Origin: Pogonophryne albipinna
Taxonomy: Eukaryota; Chordata; Actinopteri; Perciformes; Artedidraconidae
Length of the DNA stretch: 64,000 nt
NCBI GenBank assembly: GCA_028583405.1
Contig: JAPTMU010000116.1
Span: 479,501-543,500 of the forward strand
Reading direction: 5' to 3'
Numbering within the stretch: position 1 is the stretch's first letter; the number at the start of each line of letters is the position of its first letter. The notes beneath the pieces were generated by a model. That model ran no database searches. It saw only the letters and a list, made by a program, of their open reading frames with translations, and was not told where the DNA came from. This document shows, in pieces, positions 62,420 to 64,000 of this stretch. The translations under genes were made by a program, and so were the position numbers.

Positions 62420-63334
62420 TTTATGTGCCTCTCCATTTTAAGAGGAGGAATGGCTTCTCAACCAGCATGGTAAACAAATAGCTGCACGCTATCGTGAGCA
62501 CCAGGTGACCAAGGAACAGGTTCAGCTCTTCCACATACAGCAAGCACAAGGAAGATAGCTGTAGGACCTCATTTTGCTGGACTACATGAGTTCCAATGTG
62601 TTTCAGGTACTGAAACAAATGCCTTTTCATGGGAGGCTGACATGAAAGCTTGGTTAGTATCCTTAGCTCCTGCTTTAAGAATACTGCTGCGCTCGTAGTT
62701 GGTGAATGCTGTGCGGAAAGATTTAAAGCCCAACTGATGGTGTTTAGCCTCACAAGCAAAGAGGTCTTTGCCCTTAATTTGTCTTTGAAGTCGAACTACA
62801 GTAGACCCATTTTCTCAGCTCGTGATTCGGTTTGCTCCCATGCATTTTCTTTGTTCTTATAAGATGGGAAGTATTCAGGTCTCTCAGTTTTACGATGACC
62901 ATCTTTGATCTCAACTTTGTCGCAAAAAATGCACTCTGGTGGGAAGATGGGTCTCGCAGAACCCCCTGAGGACAATTTACATGGGGAGTGATTCCACTGT
63001 GAGGTTGATGGTTCTGGTTCTGGATTATCTTCCAGAAGATGAAGGTTAAAGCGCTGATAACAGTGGTTGAATACCCAACACTTTCCAGGTCATCGGGGAG
63101 AGTTGTAGGGATCTGGTCACACACTGATTGCATACAATATGGGGACTTGTGTGATTGATGGAGACGTTGGTCCCGGATCTCATGCAGCTGTTGTAGTTTT
63201 TCTATAGCTGTTCCTTTCATTTTAGTGAGGGGTGTAAACGGACCATGATCAGACATGGATGGCACATGAAGGATGCAGGCACTTGGCAAGCATTTGTGGG
63301 CTGGACGATCTACACTTCGTTTTCTTTTGGGCAT
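62420..63334 (-). pseudogene. Frameshifted copy of a multicopy teleost uncharacterised protein
   Basis: Read on the minus strand from 63334: MPKRKRSVDRPAHKC, then PFTPLTKMKGTAIEKLQQLH and CDQIPTTLPDDLESVGY. The frame then shifts, continuing PSTSQWNHSPCKLSSGG, FPPECIFCDKVEIKDG and HRKTERPEYFPS. After another shift it reads GKDLFACEAKHHQLGFKSFR and TAFTNYERSSILKAGAKDTN. I recognise this pattern (FPPECIFC, KTERPE) from a large family of uncharacterised fish proteins that behaves like a mobile-element gene. At least two frameshifts and early stops make this copy non-functional. No function is known to me. Confidence 0.65.
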
Positions 63335-64000
63335 GCTGCTTACTACGTCACTGACAGATAAATGAAATAGAAATCACCATTCAAGTTGAAGACACCCTGT
63401 TAAAAAATCAGAACTTTTGTAAATTATAACAGATGTTCTGAGAGCAGCCATCATGTTCCACAGTTTAACCTATTTTTCAGGCCTCAGGCTCGAATGAATG
63501 AGTAATCTTCAGAACTAAAAGGGGCATATGAATAATATTTTTTATCAAAGCAATGATACACCTGTGAGTTGGATGTAGAAGAGTCAGAATCAATATAGAA
63601 TTTGTTTATTTTAAAGTAAATTCAGATTGAACAGAGTACATTTTTTTTAATTATTGTGTCCGTCCAAAAAACATTACTTATAGTGAAAACCACCCTTGAA
63701 TTATGGGATAGTAGACTAAAAGCTTTAGGAATCCAAACTATAACATATAATAAGTATATCAAGATTCATGCAAAACAAGTGACATGTGACCTTTTTAGAG
63801 AGGTTTAGCAAAAAATAAACCACCTTTGGGGTCATTTGGGTGGATTTGCCGTTTCTCTGGAACCCATTGGTCGATTTTGGTGATTGATACCTCTTTTTAA
63901 CCCCTAGAGCCGATATAATCGAAGGGGAGGTTCCACATACACACACAAGTTACCATTGAGGAGTGAGAGTGACGCGCACGCAGTCGAAAGCTATGTTACG

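Overview
This is vertebrate nuclear DNA, almost certainly from a teleost fish. All introns are GT-AG, there are long CA/TG microsatellites, a fish-type tRNA-derived SINE and several hAT elements, and two large spliced genes. Gene order is nedd4l (+), mir-122 (+), alpk2 (-), which is the order around human NEDD4L-MIR122-ALPK2. I cannot place the species more finely.

Positions 1 to about 39585 hold nedd4l, entered in the middle of its C2 domain. I can join 27 canonical exons (462-37839) without a frame break into 915 residues plus stop: the end of C2, four WW domains and a complete HECT domain with its catalytic Cys. Two further coding exons are supported. One is a 369-codon alternative first exon (5054-6160) that resembles the N-terminus of the long isoform of the paralogue NEDD4 and splices in phase to the TRDDFLGQ exon. 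The other is a 20-codon in-frame cassette exon (18848-18907) carrying an RxRxxT site equivalent to the regulated SGK1 site of mammalian NEDD4L.

Positions 39590-43000 hold the liver microRNA locus mir-122. Both mature arms read as identical to the human ones as I know them. A TATA box, a splice donor and a splice acceptor outline a two-exon primary transcript.

Positions 43625-57149 hold alpk2 on the minus strand, converging on nedd4l. Ten exons join in phase into 1485 codons plus stop: a long acidic, Ser-rich region, a Lys-rich region, one Ig-like domain and a C-terminal alpha-kinase domain with its catalytic and zinc-binding residues. The start is uncertain and an N-terminal Ig domain is not seen in this window.

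The 5.7 kb intron that splits the Ig domain (46587-52312) is mostly DNA transposons: three hAT-type insertions with perfect 8 bp target duplications and one TTAA-bounded MITE. Positions 57150-64000 lie upstream of alpk2. They hold repeat fragments and a frameshifted copy (62420-63334, minus) of a multicopy fish protein family.
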